From positions 8,866,001-8,930,000 of the forward strand of contig NZ_CP107869.1 of NCBI RefSeq assembly GCF_036013645.1: a DNA stretch of 64,000 nucleotides, given 5' to 3'. A program made the position numbers and the translations under genes. The DNA is from Streptomyces sp. NBC_00490 (GTDB taxonomy: Bacteria > Actinomycetota > Actinomycetes > Streptomycetales > Streptomycetaceae). This document shows positions 37,312 to 46,168 of the stretch, piece after piece (the first letter of the stretch is position 1; every line of letters begins with the position of its first letter). Under the pieces are notes generated by a model, which saw nothing but the letters and a program-made list of their open reading frames with translations, had not been told where the DNA came from and made no database searches.

Positions 37312-38597
37312 GAGCGGAGGTCCTTCCCGTGCAACCGGTCCAGCAGATCGTCGGCGGGGCAGCGGCCCTGGCGTACGTACCGCTCCAGGTACGCCGCGAC
37401 GGCGTCCGTCACCTCGGCGGTCGCGCCGAGCCGGGGCAGCGCGTCGAGGGCGGCCGTGAAGCACTGGACGGCCACGTCGTGCAGTTCCGGGTCGCCGAGG
37501 CCGGTGCGGGCCGCGTCGAGCCAGAGCGGGTTGTGCGGGGCGGGCAGCCCCAGTGCCCGCTCGGCCAGCGGTTTCACCGCGCGGTAGGCGGTCTCGGCGG
37601 CCTCGGGGTCGTCGAAGAGCGCCGTCGTCACGGCGAGCGGCACGATCCAGCCGTCGTCGCCGGGCTGGGCGTCGATCATGCGCAGCTCGAGGTGGCCACG
37701 CGGTCTGATCGGCGGGAACAGCGTGGTGAGGTGGTAGTCGAGGTCCTCGCGGGTGGGCGGCCTCGGGGTCGCGGAGCGGGTCCAGTCGCGGAAGGTCATG
37801 TGGTCCGGGACGTCCCAGGCGCGGTCGTCCTGGCGGATGCACATCACCGGGGCGTCGAGCACGTGCCGCGCCCACGACTCGCGCGGATCCCCCTCCAGCG
37901 GGGGAGCGCCCGCGCGGCCCGCGCCGATCTCCATCCACAGCAGCTGGCGGGTGGAGACCCAGCCGGTGGGCTCGCGGCCGGCCAGCGGGGAGTTGGCGAA
38001 CGCGGCGACCAGGACCGGGCCCAGCTGGTGGGCCAGCCACCAGCGCCGCCCGTGCCCGAGCGGCCCCGGCTCCTCGTAGCCGGCGTCGAGGCACACCTGC
38101 ACGGAGGCGGAGGTGCACATCATCGCGCGACCGGCGGGGCCCGTACGGTCCAGGCAGGCTTCCATGGCGTCGTAGCGGGGTTCGCGCAGATACCGGCGGG
38201 GTGCGTGCCAGGGATCGTTGCCGACGCCGACGAGGCCGAGACCGTGCTCGGCGAGCGTCGCGCGGACGGCGTCCAGGTCGGCGGAGACGGTGCCGATGCA
38301 CTCCGTCAGGGAGGCGGCGGGCAGGGAGCTCAGCTCCAGCTGGCCGCCGGGCTCGACGGTGAGCGCCGAGTTCAGCGGAACGGCCCGCAGTGCGGCGTAG
38401 GCCGCTTCGAGCCGTTCGGGTGGGACGGGGAGCTGCGGCAGGCGCAGCTCGTGGACGAGCCATTCCACCTCGACCCCGACGGTGCGGGGTGGTCCGGTCT
38501 TGAAGCAGATGCCCCGGACAAGGGCCTCCACCTCGGCGGCGGACAGAGCGGTGCGGGGCTCCGTACAGTCGCTACAGTCGGTAACCGAATCGGACAT
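37308..38597 (-). CDS. egtA: glutamate-cysteine ligase of the ergothioneine pathway
   Basis: 429 residues, glutamate-cysteine ligase type 2 fold: TVGVEVEWLVHEL, QLELSSLPAASL, RAMMCTSASVQVCLDAG and HLELRMIDAQPG. Makes gamma-glutamylcysteine for EgtB. ATG at 38597 with AGGAGG 8 nt upstream. First gene of the operon. egtE, the C-S lyase, is not in this window. Confidence 0.94.
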   Translation of the reverse strand: MSDSVTDCSDCTEPRTALSAAEVEALVRGICFKTGPPRTVGVEVEWLVHELRLPQLPVPPERLEAAYAALRAVPLNSALTVEPGGQLELSSLPAASLTECIGTVSADLDAVRATLAEHGLGLVGVGNDPWHAPRRYLREPRYDAMEACLDRTGPAGRAMMCTSASVQVCLDAGYEEPGPLGHGRRWWLAHQLGPVLVAAFANSPLAGREPTGWVSTRQLLWMEIGAGRAGAPPLEGDPRESWARHVLDAPVMCIRQDDRAWDVPDHMTFRDWTRSATPRPPTREDLDYHLTTLFPPIRPRGHLELRMIDAQPGDDGWIVPLAVTTALFDDPEAAETAYRAVKPLAERALGLPAPHNPLWLDAARTGLGDPELHDVAVQCFTAALDALPRLGATAEVTDAVAAYLERYVRQGRCPADDLLDRLHGKDLRS

Positions 38598-38873
38598 GTC
38601 GGGATCCTCCTGAGATTCCACCATGCCGCCGGCCCGGATGATGTTGGCCGGACCGGCATAACTCGTCCCACCCAAAACCCTCGCGGCGAATCGCACAAGA
38701 GTGCATTTCGTCGTAATCAGGGCTGACGATCTCCGTTTTCGCTCCGTTCGCCGGGTGTTCCGAGGCCCGGAAACTCCGTTGCACCGTATGACCAGCATCG
38801 CCCAGGATGCCTGCATGAGCACGACGGGGGAGCGCGCACGGCGCGCGTTCACGGCGCCCACGGGGGTGGCGCC

Positions 38874-39689
38874 GTGAGCGCGCGCCTGCGGGGCATCGCA
38901 CAGCAGACGGAGCAGATCGTCGAGGCGGGGTTCTATCACGCCTCCGACGGACGCGAGGTGTCCATCGCCGCGCAGTCCGAGGCCGCACGGGCCGGTACGC
39001 GGATGTACGGGCCGGATCCCGTGCCCGTGCCGGAGCTCCCGCACATCGACACGCTCGTCGAGGTCACGGGCGAGAGCAGCCTGGAGGCCGCCCGGCGGCT
39101 CGGCGGGGTGCCGGCCGTCCTGAACTTCGCCTCCGCCCGTAACCCGGGCGGCGGGTATCTCAACGGCGCCCAGGCCCAGGAGGAGGCCCTGTGCCGCGCC
39201 TCCGCGCTGTACGTCTGCGTACGCGAGGCCAGGGACTTCTACGACCACCACCGCGCCCACCGCGACGCGTTCTACACGGACCGTGTCATCCACTCACCGG
39301 CCGTGCCCGTGTTCCGGGACGACCGCGGCCGCCTGCTGGACGAGCCGTACACCGCCGGCTTCCTGACCGCCGCCGCGCCGAACGCGGGCGTCGTACGGCG
39401 TACGGTGCCGCAGCGCACGGCCGAGCTGCCGCGCGCCCTGGCGGTGCGCGCCGAGCGGGTGCTGGAGGTGGCGGCGGCCGAGGGGTACCGGCGGCTGGTG
39501 CTGGGCGCGTGGGGCTGCGGGGTGTTCCAGAACGACCCCGCGCAGGTGGCGGGGGCGTTCCACGCGCTGCTGGGGCCGGGCGGGCGGTTCGCGTCGGCGT
39601 TCGAGCACGTGGTGTTCGGGGTGCTGGACCGCACGCCCGGCCGTGTGGTGCTGAGTGCTTTCGAGAAGACCTTTCAGGTCCAGCCGTAG
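38874..39689 (+). CDS. microbial-type PARG, TIGR02452-like macro-domain protein
   Basis: 271 residues. The signature NFASARNPGGGYLNGAQAQE followed by EALCRASALY is the GGG...QEE catalytic loop of bacterial poly(ADP-ribose) glycohydrolases, and VVLGAWGCGVFQNDP matches the macro-fold end. Likely removes ADP-ribose chains. GTG start. It diverges from egtA and overlaps the end of the MazF-like gene by 16 nt. Confidence 0.9.
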   Translation: MSARLRGIAQQTEQIVEAGFYHASDGREVSIAAQSEAARAGTRMYGPDPVPVPELPHIDTLVEVTGESSLEAARRLGGVPAVLNFASARNPGGGYLNGAQAQEEALCRASALYVCVREARDFYDHHRAHRDAFYTDRVIHSPAVPVFRDDRGRLLDEPYTAGFLTAAAPNAGVVRRTVPQRTAELPRALAVRAERVLEVAAAEGYRRLVLGAWGCGVFQNDPAQVAGAFHALLGPGGRFASAFEHVVFGVLDRTPGRVVLSAFEKTFQVQP

Positions 39690-40120
39690 CGCTCGTGCAA
39701 CCGCTGCCTGACCAGGTTGAACCGCATCCGGTCCAGCGCACAGGCCTCCCGGCGCATACCGTCCTCGTGCAGGCGCAGGACGCGGTCGACGGCCACCCAG
39801 GAGTCCCGGCCGGTGCGGTCCCAGGGCCCGCTGCCGATCGCCACCCACTCCCGGTCCCCGTCATGGCGCTTGCTGGACAGCTGCACGGCGAGGAACGTCC
39901 CGGCCGCCTCCCGGGCGACCACGAGCACGGGCCGGTCCTTGCCGCGGCCGTCGTTCTCCTCGTACGGCACCCAGGTCCACACGATCTCGCCCGGGTCCGG
40001 GTCGCCGTCGTGCGCGGGTGAGTACTCGGTACGCACCCGGCCCACCTCGCGGGGGTCGGCCTCGGTGGTGGCGGTGGCGCCGGAGCGGCCGGGAACGTTC
40101 TCATCGGTAAACGCAGTCAC
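39674..40120 (-). CDS. PemK/MazF-like protein, no antitoxin partner
   Basis: 148 residues. The core GEIVWTWVPYEENDGRGKDRPVLVVAR and following strands match the PemK/MazF SH3-like RNase fold, with a 40-residue disordered N-terminus. No small antitoxin gene adjoins it, so it may be a domesticated or non-toxin member. The GTG start lies inside a 10-bp hairpin. It is downstream of the flotillin gene on the same strand. Confidence 0.7.
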   Translation of the reverse strand: MTAFTDENVPGRSGATATTEADPREVGRVRTEYSPAHDGDPDPGEIVWTWVPYEENDGRGKDRPVLVVAREAAGTFLAVQLSSKRHDGDREWVAIGSGPWDRTGRDSWVAVDRVLRLHEDGMRREACALDRMRFNLVRQRLHERYGWT

Positions 40121-40147
40121 GGGGGCACCTTAGAGGCTGCCCCCGTG
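40118..40147 (-). terminator. hairpin between flotillin and MazF-like genes, covering the latter's start codon
   Basis: CACGGGGGCA (40118-40127) and TGCCCCCGTG (40138-40147) pair perfectly over a 10-nt loop. In the minus-strand message the loop holds the only AAGG ribosome-binding site and the stem holds the GTG start codon. It can act as the flotillin terminator and as a translation block. Confidence 0.6.
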
Positions 40148-40162
40148 ATCGGACGTGACGGG

Positions 40163-41647
40163 TCACTTGTCGTCCATCGGCACCTTCTGCGCCGAGGGCG
40201 GTGTCGCGATCCCGTTGAGGGACGAAGTGCCCGCCGGTTCCTGGCCGTTCTGGTTCATGGACGCCAGCAGCTGACGTGCCAGCCCCAGCCCGGTGCCGCC
40301 CATGGTGAGCGCCTTGGCGAGCATGTCCGCCATGCCGTCGGCCCCGTTGAGAACCACCATGTTGTCGACGCTGCCGAACGCGGACGCGCCCGCCCTGACG
40401 ATCTCCGGCCAGTTCTCGGCGAGTTGCTGCGCGACCACCGCCTCCTGGTTCTCGGCGAGAGCGGCGGCCCGTGCCTTGATGGCCTCCGCCTCGGCCAGAC
40501 CCTTGGCCTTCGTCGCCTCGGCCTGTGCCAGACCCCTGGCCTGAGCCGCCGCGGCCTCCGCCTCACCGGTGGCCCGGGTCGACGCCGCCATGGCCGTACC
40601 CCGCGCCTTGGTCGCCTCGGCCTCGGCACCCGCGGCCGTCTTGACCCGGGTCGCCTCGGCCGCCGCCGCGAGCTCCGTCTCCTTCGCCTTGGCCTCGGCC
40701 GCGGAGATCCGCGCGTCCCGCTCGGCCTCGGCGAGCGTGCGCTTCTCGTAGGCCTGGGCGTCCGCAGGCTTGCGGACGTCCGCCTGGAGCTGCTGCTCCC
40801 GCCGGTTCGCCTCGAGTTCGGCGATCCGGGTCTCCTGGACGACGACCTCCTGCCGGGCCGCGGCGTCCGCGAGCGGACCGGCCTGCCGCGCCTTCGCGCC
40901 CGCCTTGTCCCGCTCGGCCTGATAGCCGGCCTGGAGGATCTCGCTGTCCCGGGTGGCCTCCGCCATCCGGGCGAACGACTTCTGCTCGGCCTCCGTGGCC
41001 AGCCGGTTCGCCTCCGCCTGCGCGATGCGGGCGTCCCGCTGGACGGCCGCCGCGTGCGGCATCGCCAGGTTCTGGATGTACCCGGTCGGGTCCTCGATCT
41101 CATGGATCTGCAGGGAGTCGACGATGAGCCCCAGCTTCTCCATCTCCGTGCCGCACGCGGCCCGGGTCTGCCCGGTGAGCTTCTCCCGGTCGCGGATCAT
41201 CTCCTCGACGGTCAACCCGCCGACGATGGACCGCAGATGACCGGCGAACACGTTGTGCACCCGCTCCGACATCAGCTTCTGCTGGTCGAGGAAACGGCGC
41301 CCCGCGTTGGCGATCGACACGAAGTCGTCGCCCACCTTGAAGATGACCACGCCCCGCACCTTGAGCGGAATGCCCTGGTGGGTCACGCAGTCCACGTGCA
41401 GCTCGGTCTCGTTGAGGTCGAGCGACAGCTTGCGGACCGCCTGCACACCGGGCAGCACCAGCGTGCCGCGCCCCGTGACGATGCGGAACCCCATGCCTTC
41501 CTCGAGGCCCTCGGTCTTGTGCTTGGAGCCGGAGATGATGAGCGCCTCATTGGGCTCGGCCACCCGCCACATCATCTTGAACACACCGATCAACGCGAGG
41601 ACGGCCACGACCGCGACCCCCGCAACGACGCCGATGACCATCGGCAT
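40163..41647 (-). CDS. flotillin-like SPFH-domain membrane protein
   Basis: 494 residues. N-terminal membrane hairpin (MPMVIGVVAGVAVVAVLALIG), SPFH/band-7 domain (about 35-200: EPNEALIISG, VHNVFAGHLRSIVGGLTVEEM), then a long Ala/Glu/Lys/Arg coiled coil with EA-rich repeats (about 205-410) and a Gly-rich tail. This is the bacterial flotillin (FloT/YuaG) layout: membrane-domain organiser. ATG at 41647 with AAGGGGG upstream; the open frame further upstream lacks the membrane start. Confidence 0.9.
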   Translation of the reverse strand: MPMVIGVVAGVAVVAVLALIGVFKMMWRVAEPNEALIISGSKHKTEGLEEGMGFRIVTGRGTLVLPGVQAVRKLSLDLNETELHVDCVTHQGIPLKVRGVVIFKVGDDFVSIANAGRRFLDQQKLMSERVHNVFAGHLRSIVGGLTVEEMIRDREKLTGQTRAACGTEMEKLGLIVDSLQIHEIEDPTGYIQNLAMPHAAAVQRDARIAQAEANRLATEAEQKSFARMAEATRDSEILQAGYQAERDKAGAKARQAGPLADAAARQEVVVQETRIAELEANRREQQLQADVRKPADAQAYEKRTLAEAERDARISAAEAKAKETELAAAAEATRVKTAAGAEAEATKARGTAMAASTRATGEAEAAAAQARGLAQAEATKAKGLAEAEAIKARAAALAENQEAVVAQQLAENWPEIVRAGASAFGSVDNMVVLNGADGMADMLAKALTMGGTGLGLARQLLASMNQNGQEPAGTSSLNGIATPPSAQKVPMDDK

Positions 41648-41662
41648 TCGCCCCCTTTGGAT

Positions 41663-41679
41663 GGTGCCCTTTCGGCACC
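41663..41679 (-). promoter_or_regulatory. small 5'-UTR hairpin before the flotillin gene
   Basis: GGTGCC-N5-GGCACC, a perfect 6-bp stem 15 nt upstream of the flotillin start and just before its ribosome-binding site. Role unknown. Confidence 0.3.
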
Positions 41680-41780
41680 GAACGAAGGGAGTGTGCGCCT
41701 TGCCGAGGCCGGAGGACAGACCCTTGCGGATCCTTGTCACAACCTTGACGCACAACGCTCTCACCTGCGGTGGAGCATGC

Positions 41781-41999
41781 TCAACTGTCGTACGCCGCCT
41801 GGACGTAGACGGTCCTGGGCGCCTGGTACTCCACCACCATCACCACGGTGCCCCGCTCGATGCGGTCCGTGCCGGTGGCCGCGTAGGCGAGAAAGTGCTC
41901 GGCACCGCCCCGCACGCGGACGATCACCTCGCCGACGAGCCCGGGCCCCACCGTTCCGGTGACCCGACCCATGAGCCCGACCATCGACGCATCGTCCAT
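41781..41999 (-). CDS. small protein upstream of flotillin, possible NfeD-like OB fold
   Basis: 72 residues, beta-rich (VGLMGRVTGTVGPGLVGEVIVRVRGG ... RGTVVMVVEY). The spacing of Gly and hydrophobic residues suggests a small OB-fold like the soluble domain of NfeD proteins, which often partner flotillins; this is an inference. It lies 133 bp upstream of the flotillin gene and 26 bp downstream of an amidase. ATG at 41999; a GTG two codons upstream is possible. Confidence 0.6.
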   Translation of the reverse strand: MDDASMVGLMGRVTGTVGPGLVGEVIVRVRGGAEHFLAYAATGTDRIERGTVVMVVEYQAPRTVYVQAAYDS

Positions 42000-42025
42000 G
42001 GTCACAGGGTACGGGCCGAACGCCG

Positions 42026-43453
42026 TCACGCGGCCGGGGAATCCGTCGCGATCTCCCGCGCCGGCGGCCATGCCTCGTGCCAGCGCAGCTCCGCCTCCAG
42101 CTGCGCGGCCAGCGAGACCAGCAGCGGCTCGCTGTTCGCCGGACCGAGCAACTGCGCCCCGACGGGCAGCCCTTGGCCGACGAACCCGGCGGGGACATTG
42201 ACACCGGGCCAGCCCAGCACGTTCCACGGCCAGGCGAAGGGACAGGCGGCGATCATGGCGCGGTCGGTGGCCAGTCCGCCCAGCTTCAGCATCGAGCCGA
42301 TGCGCGGCGGGGGAGCGGCCGTGGTCGGCGCGAGGATCACGTCGTACGACGTGAAGAATCCGCCGATTCGACGGTGCAGGACCGCCTCGGCCCGCCGCGC
42401 CGCCCGCAGCGGTGCCCCGCCCAGCAGCCGGCCGAGGCGGGCGGCGTCCCGGGTGCGCCGGTCGAGCAGCGCGGGGAAGGGGGCCTCGCCGACCCGCTCG
42501 GCGAGCCCGACCGTGGCGCGCGGGATGAAGGTGAGCCCGATCTGCCCGTACGGGGGGTCGGCCTCCTCGACGGTGTGGCCCAACGCGGCGAGTTTCTCGG
42601 CGAGTTCGACGACCTTCGCCCGTACTTCGGGCTGGAGCCGTGCGGGCAGCGCGGTGAACGGCGGCTTCAGGGCGAGCGCGATGCGCAGCCTGCCGGGGTC
42701 GCGTCCGACGGCGCCCGAGGCGTCGACGGCGGGCGGCCGGTGCGGGTCGAGGTCGTGGTTGCCGCTCGCCGCGTCCAGCAGGAGGGCGGCGTCGGCGACC
42801 GTGCGGGCCAGGGTGCCGTTGACGGTGATGCCCTGGAAGGACTCGCCGCGCGGCCAGGTGGAGATGCGGCCGCGCTGCGGCTTGATGCCGACGAGATGGG
42901 TCCAGGAGGCCGGGATGCGCACCGATCCGGCGCCGTCCGAACCGAGCGCGGCCGGTACGAGGCCGGCGGCGACGGCGGCGGCCGAGCCGCCCGAGGAGCC
43001 GCCCGGGGTGTGCTCGGTGCTCCACGGATTGCGGGTGGCGCCGAAGGCGGGCCCCTCGGTGAAGGGCCACTGCCCGAACTCGCAGGTGTTGGTCTTGCCG
43101 ACCACGACGGCTCCGGCCGCCCGCAACCGCCGTACGGCTTCCCCGTCTTCAGCCACCGCCGGGAACTCTCCCTGGCAGCCGAACGCAGTCGGCTCGCCCG
43201 CCACGTCCATGTCGTCCTTGACGGCGACGGGTACCCCGAGCAGCGGCCCGCGCGCTCCGGCGGCGAGTTGTCTGTCCGCCGCGTCCGCCTCGGCGAGCGC
43301 GGCCTCGGCCCGGACGACCCGGAAGGCGTTGAGGGACCCCTGGCTGGCGGCGATCCGCTCCAGGGCCTGCTCCAGGAGGGCCCGGGAGGTCACCTCCCCG
43401 GCGGCCAGCGCGCGGGCCGACTCCGCCAGGCCTGCGGCACGGTCGAGCGTCAT
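42026..43453 (-). CDS. amidase-signature family amidase
   Basis: 475 residues. Catalytic triad of the amidase-signature family: Lys in PVAVKDDMDVAG, cis-Ser in GGSSGGSAAAVAAGL and nucleophile Ser in GSDGAGSVRIPAS. Hydrolyses an unknown amide. Ribosome-binding site GGAGGAG before the ATG. A palindrome TACCGAACGGTA lies 32-43 bp upstream. Confidence 0.9.
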   Translation of the reverse strand: MTLDRAAGLAESARALAAGEVTSRALLEQALERIAASQGSLNAFRVVRAEAALAEADAADRQLAAGARGPLLGVPVAVKDDMDVAGEPTAFGCQGEFPAVAEDGEAVRRLRAAGAVVVGKTNTCEFGQWPFTEGPAFGATRNPWSTEHTPGGSSGGSAAAVAAGLVPAALGSDGAGSVRIPASWTHLVGIKPQRGRISTWPRGESFQGITVNGTLARTVADAALLLDAASGNHDLDPHRPPAVDASGAVGRDPGRLRIALALKPPFTALPARLQPEVRAKVVELAEKLAALGHTVEEADPPYGQIGLTFIPRATVGLAERVGEAPFPALLDRRTRDAARLGRLLGGAPLRAARRAEAVLHRRIGGFFTSYDVILAPTTAAPPPRIGSMLKLGGLATDRAMIAACPFAWPWNVLGWPGVNVPAGFVGQGLPVGAQLLGPANSEPLLVSLAAQLEAELRWHEAWPPAREIATDSPAA

Positions 43454-43484
43454 GTGAACTCCTCCACCGTCGGAGCGCGTTGTC

Positions 43485-43496
43485 TACCGAACGGTA
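43485..43496. promoter_or_regulatory. palindrome upstream of the amidase gene
   Basis: TACCGAACGGTA, a perfect 12-bp palindrome between the divergent amidase and beta-propeller genes. The form resembles TetR-type sites, but no regulator gene is adjacent. Confidence 0.3.
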
Positions 43497-43635
43497 ACCT
43501 GTGGAAGCGCTGTCCCGGAACGCTCGCGGCGGGGGCGGAAGTTCAGCGCACGGCACAGCCTTCCCACAGGGCTCACCAGGTCGTGCGCAAACCATTGACG
43601 CGATTCAGCCTCGCCCCTACCTTCTGATCGACTTT

Positions 43636-43650
43636 CCGAACCTCGTTCGG
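43636..43650. promoter_or_regulatory. palindrome upstream of the beta-propeller/AbfB gene
   Basis: CCGAAC-CTC-GTTCGG, a perfect 15-bp inverted repeat 51 bp before the GTG start. It shares the CCGAAC core with the amidase-side palindrome. Possible sugar-responsive operator. Confidence 0.35.
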
Positions 43651-43701
43651 CATGTCGGACACCTGAGCCGCGTTGTTTGTTTGTCCGAGGGAGAGCCGCC
43701 C

Positions 43702-45081
43702 GTGACCACACGACCCCCCGCCCCGTCCCGTCGCACCCTGCTGCGTGCGATGGCGGCCCTGCCCGCCTCGGCCGTACTGATGGGCGGCCTGCCCGGCGCG
43801 GCCTTCGCCGCAGCCCCGCCGAGCGGCTCCGCGACCCGCTACACCATCGTGCCGTTCCTCAACAGCAACGACGGCACGGTCAACGTCTACCAGTCGGACG
43901 ACGCCCTCGACTTCCGGCTGCTGCAGTCCTCGGCCTACACCCCGCCGAGCAACAGGATCCGCGACGCCAGCATCTTCAAGCACACCAACGGCTACTACTA
44001 CATCACCTACACCACCCACACCTGGCAGGACGCCAGCACCACGATCGGCTTCGCCCGCAGCTCCGACCGGGTCAACTGGACCTTCCTGTACGACTACACG
44101 GTCCCGATCGCCAACCTGTCCCGGGCCTGGGCGCCGGAGTGGTTCGTCGACAGCGACGGCAGTGTGAACGTCATCGTGTCCTGCTCCGTCACCAGCGACG
44201 AGTGGATCTTCACGCCGTATCTGCTGAAGGCGACGAACTCCGGTCTCACCGCGTGGAGTTCACCGGTCGCTCTCTCCGGCATCGGCGCGAACCACATCGA
44301 CACGTTCCTCGTGAAGATCGGCTCGACGTACCACGCGTTCACCAAGAACGAGACGACCAAGTACATCGAGTACGCGACGGCCTCCTCGCTGACCGGCCCC
44401 TACACGATCTCCAGGACCGGCGACTGGGCCGGCTGGGGCAGCTACCGCGAGGGCCCGGCGCTCGTCCAGCTCGACAACGGCGCCTGGCGGCTCTTCTTCG
44501 ACGGCTACGGCGACGGCACCTACTACTACAGCGACAGCTACGACACGTTCGCGACCTGGTCCGCCCCGGCGGCCCTGCCCGTGGTCTCCGGTACGGCCCG
44601 TCACTTCACGGTGATCAAGGAGACGGTGACGGGCGGCCCGAGCCTGGCGAAGAACGTCACGCGCTCCTTCCGGTCGGCCAACTACACCACCCGCTACTGG
44701 CAGACGCAGTCCTCTCTGCTCAACCTCCCGGTGGTGACCAGCTCCAGCACCACCGCCGAGAAGACGGCGTCGACCTTCACCGTCGTGGCCGGCCTCGCGG
44801 ACTCGGGCGGCTTCTCGTTCCGCGACTCCTCCGGCAACTACCTGCGCCACTGGGACTTCCGCGCCCGCTTCGACGCGAACGACGGCACGTCGACGTTCGC
44901 CAAGGACGCGACGTTCATCGCCCGCACGGGGAGCACGAGCGGCTCGATCCGCTTCGAGTCGTACAACTACCCCGGGTACTACCTGCGCCACTACAACTAC
45001 CAGCTGCGGGTGGAGCGTTCGAACGGCACCGATCTCTTCCGGACGGACAGCTCCTTCCTGCCGGTGACCGCCTGGGCCTGA
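43702..45081 (+). CDS. secreted glycosidase-like beta-propeller with AbfB-type arabinose-binding domain
   Basis: 459 residues from a GTG with GAGGGAG upstream. Twin-Arg-like signal (SRRTLLRAMAAL ... GAAFA). The N-terminal part (about 50-310) has blade-like repeats (RDASIFKHTNGYYYITYTT, RAWAPEWFVDSDG, REGPALVQLDNGAWRLFFDGYGDG) typical of GH43-like five-bladed propellers. The C-terminal part (about 320-455) is an AbfB/CBM42-type beta-trefoil (RSANYTTRYWQT, NYLRHWDFRARFD, YPGYYLRHYNYQLRVER). Probable arabinan- or arabinoxylan-acting enzyme. Confidence 0.85.
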   Translation: MTTRPPAPSRRTLLRAMAALPASAVLMGGLPGAAFAAAPPSGSATRYTIVPFLNSNDGTVNVYQSDDALDFRLLQSSAYTPPSNRIRDASIFKHTNGYYYITYTTHTWQDASTTIGFARSSDRVNWTFLYDYTVPIANLSRAWAPEWFVDSDGSVNVIVSCSVTSDEWIFTPYLLKATNSGLTAWSSPVALSGIGANHIDTFLVKIGSTYHAFTKNETTKYIEYATASSLTGPYTISRTGDWAGWGSYREGPALVQLDNGAWRLFFDGYGDGTYYYSDSYDTFATWSAPAALPVVSGTARHFTVIKETVTGGPSLAKNVTRSFRSANYTTRYWQTQSSLLNLPVVTSSSTTAEKTASTFTVVAGLADSGGFSFRDSSGNYLRHWDFRARFDANDGTSTFAKDATFIARTGSTSGSIRFESYNYPGYYLRHYNYQLRVERSNGTDLFRTDSSFLPVTAWA

Positions 45082-45091
45082 GCCGCGGAAG

Positions 45092-46168
45092 CTAGAGCGG
45101 CGCCGGGGAGGAAGCACCGGCGATCAGCAGACGGGGCGTGCCCGTGCCGTTCGCGGGCACGCTCCACAGGTCGCTGGCGCCGACCTTGCCCTCGGCGGGC
45201 AGCGCGTAGGCGACCGTCTCGTCGTCCAGCCAGGTGGCCTGGTCGTCGACGCTGTGGCGTTCGGCCAGGGGAGTCTCCTTCAGGGTGCGCAGATCGAGGA
45301 CGTATTCGCGCCAGAGATCCGTCCGCGACAGCACCCGCTTCTTGAAGGCGACCCGGGTCCCGTCGGGGGACAGGGACGGGCACTCCACGTTCTCGATCAG
45401 GGTGGTCACCGTCTGCCGGGAGAGCGAACCGCGGACCAGGTACGTCTTGTTGTCCGTGTTCAGGGTGGCGTAGAAGGTGTCGTCGTCGGCGGCGAAGGTG
45501 ACACCCCAGTAGTTGACGTCCGCCGCCTTGTAGGACCTGCCGTCCAGATCGATGGCGAACGTCTCCAGGCTGGGGGTCAGCTTCATGGTGCGGGTGTCCA
45601 GGACCGAGGTCCTGGTGGAGAAGAACGCGGACGCGTAGGACTCGCCCGAGACGAAGACGGTCCAGGCGACGAAGCGGCCGCTGGGGGAGACCCGGGCCCG
45701 GCTGGGGGTGCCCGCGAGCGAGTAGGTGTGCCGGGTGCGCAGGTCGGAGTCCAGGAGCAGGGCCCGGTTGTTCTGCTTGAGGACGCCGGTGTCGGACTGG
45801 AGGCACACGCCCGTGCCGGCGGCCGCGTAGAAGCGCGCGCACTTCAGGTCCGAGGCGGTCCGCCCGCTCCCCGGCTCGGTGGACGGGACCGAGGCGACCG
45901 CGGTGCGGTGCGGGCCGGCGGCGGCGTTGACGAACATCAGCCGGTCCTTCTGGCCGAGCGTCACCTTGCCCCCGCTGACGGCGGGGCCGCCCGCCTGCGG
46001 CCGGTTCGCCCGGTCCGCTCGGTCGGCGGCGCGCAGGACCATGCCGGTGCCCAGCCCCGCGAGCAGCAGCACCGCCGTGACGAGGACGATCAGTCGGCGG
46101 CGCAGCGGTGTCATCTGGTTCCTCTTCGGTTCAGTCGTCATCGGGTCCCGCCTCGCCGTGGTCGTCAT
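45092..46168 (-). CDS. exported beta-propeller-like (PD40/TolB-type) protein
   Basis: 358 residues from the ATG at 46168, which overlaps the MFS stop (ATGA). In-frame ATGs at 46141 and 46114 are alternatives. A membrane anchor (RRRLIVLVTAVLLLAGLGTG) leads into repeats resembling TolB/PD40 blades (RARVSPSGRFVAWTVF, CPSLSPDGTRVAFKKRV, DQATWLDDETVAYAL). Likely an extracytoplasmic binding protein. Its coupling to the MFS and GT2 genes suggests a role in polysaccharide export or assembly. Confidence 0.75.
   Translation of the reverse strand: MTTTARRDPMTTEPKRNQMTPLRRRLIVLVTAVLLLAGLGTGMVLRAADRADRANRPQAGGPAVSGGKVTLGQKDRLMFVNAAAGPHRTAVASVPSTEPGSGRTASDLKCARFYAAAGTGVCLQSDTGVLKQNNRALLLDSDLRTRHTYSLAGTPSRARVSPSGRFVAWTVFVSGESYASAFFSTRTSVLDTRTMKLTPSLETFAIDLDGRSYKAADVNYWGVTFAADDDTFYATLNTDNKTYLVRGSLSRQTVTTLIENVECPSLSPDGTRVAFKKRVLSRTDLWREYVLDLRTLKETPLAERHSVDDQATWLDDETVAYALPAEGKVGASDLWSVPANGTGTPRLLIAGASSPAPL

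Noticed and set aside
39674..40120. Complete toxin-antitoxin module
   Set aside because: No small antitoxin gene is found on either side. The neighbours are PARG and flotillin genes.
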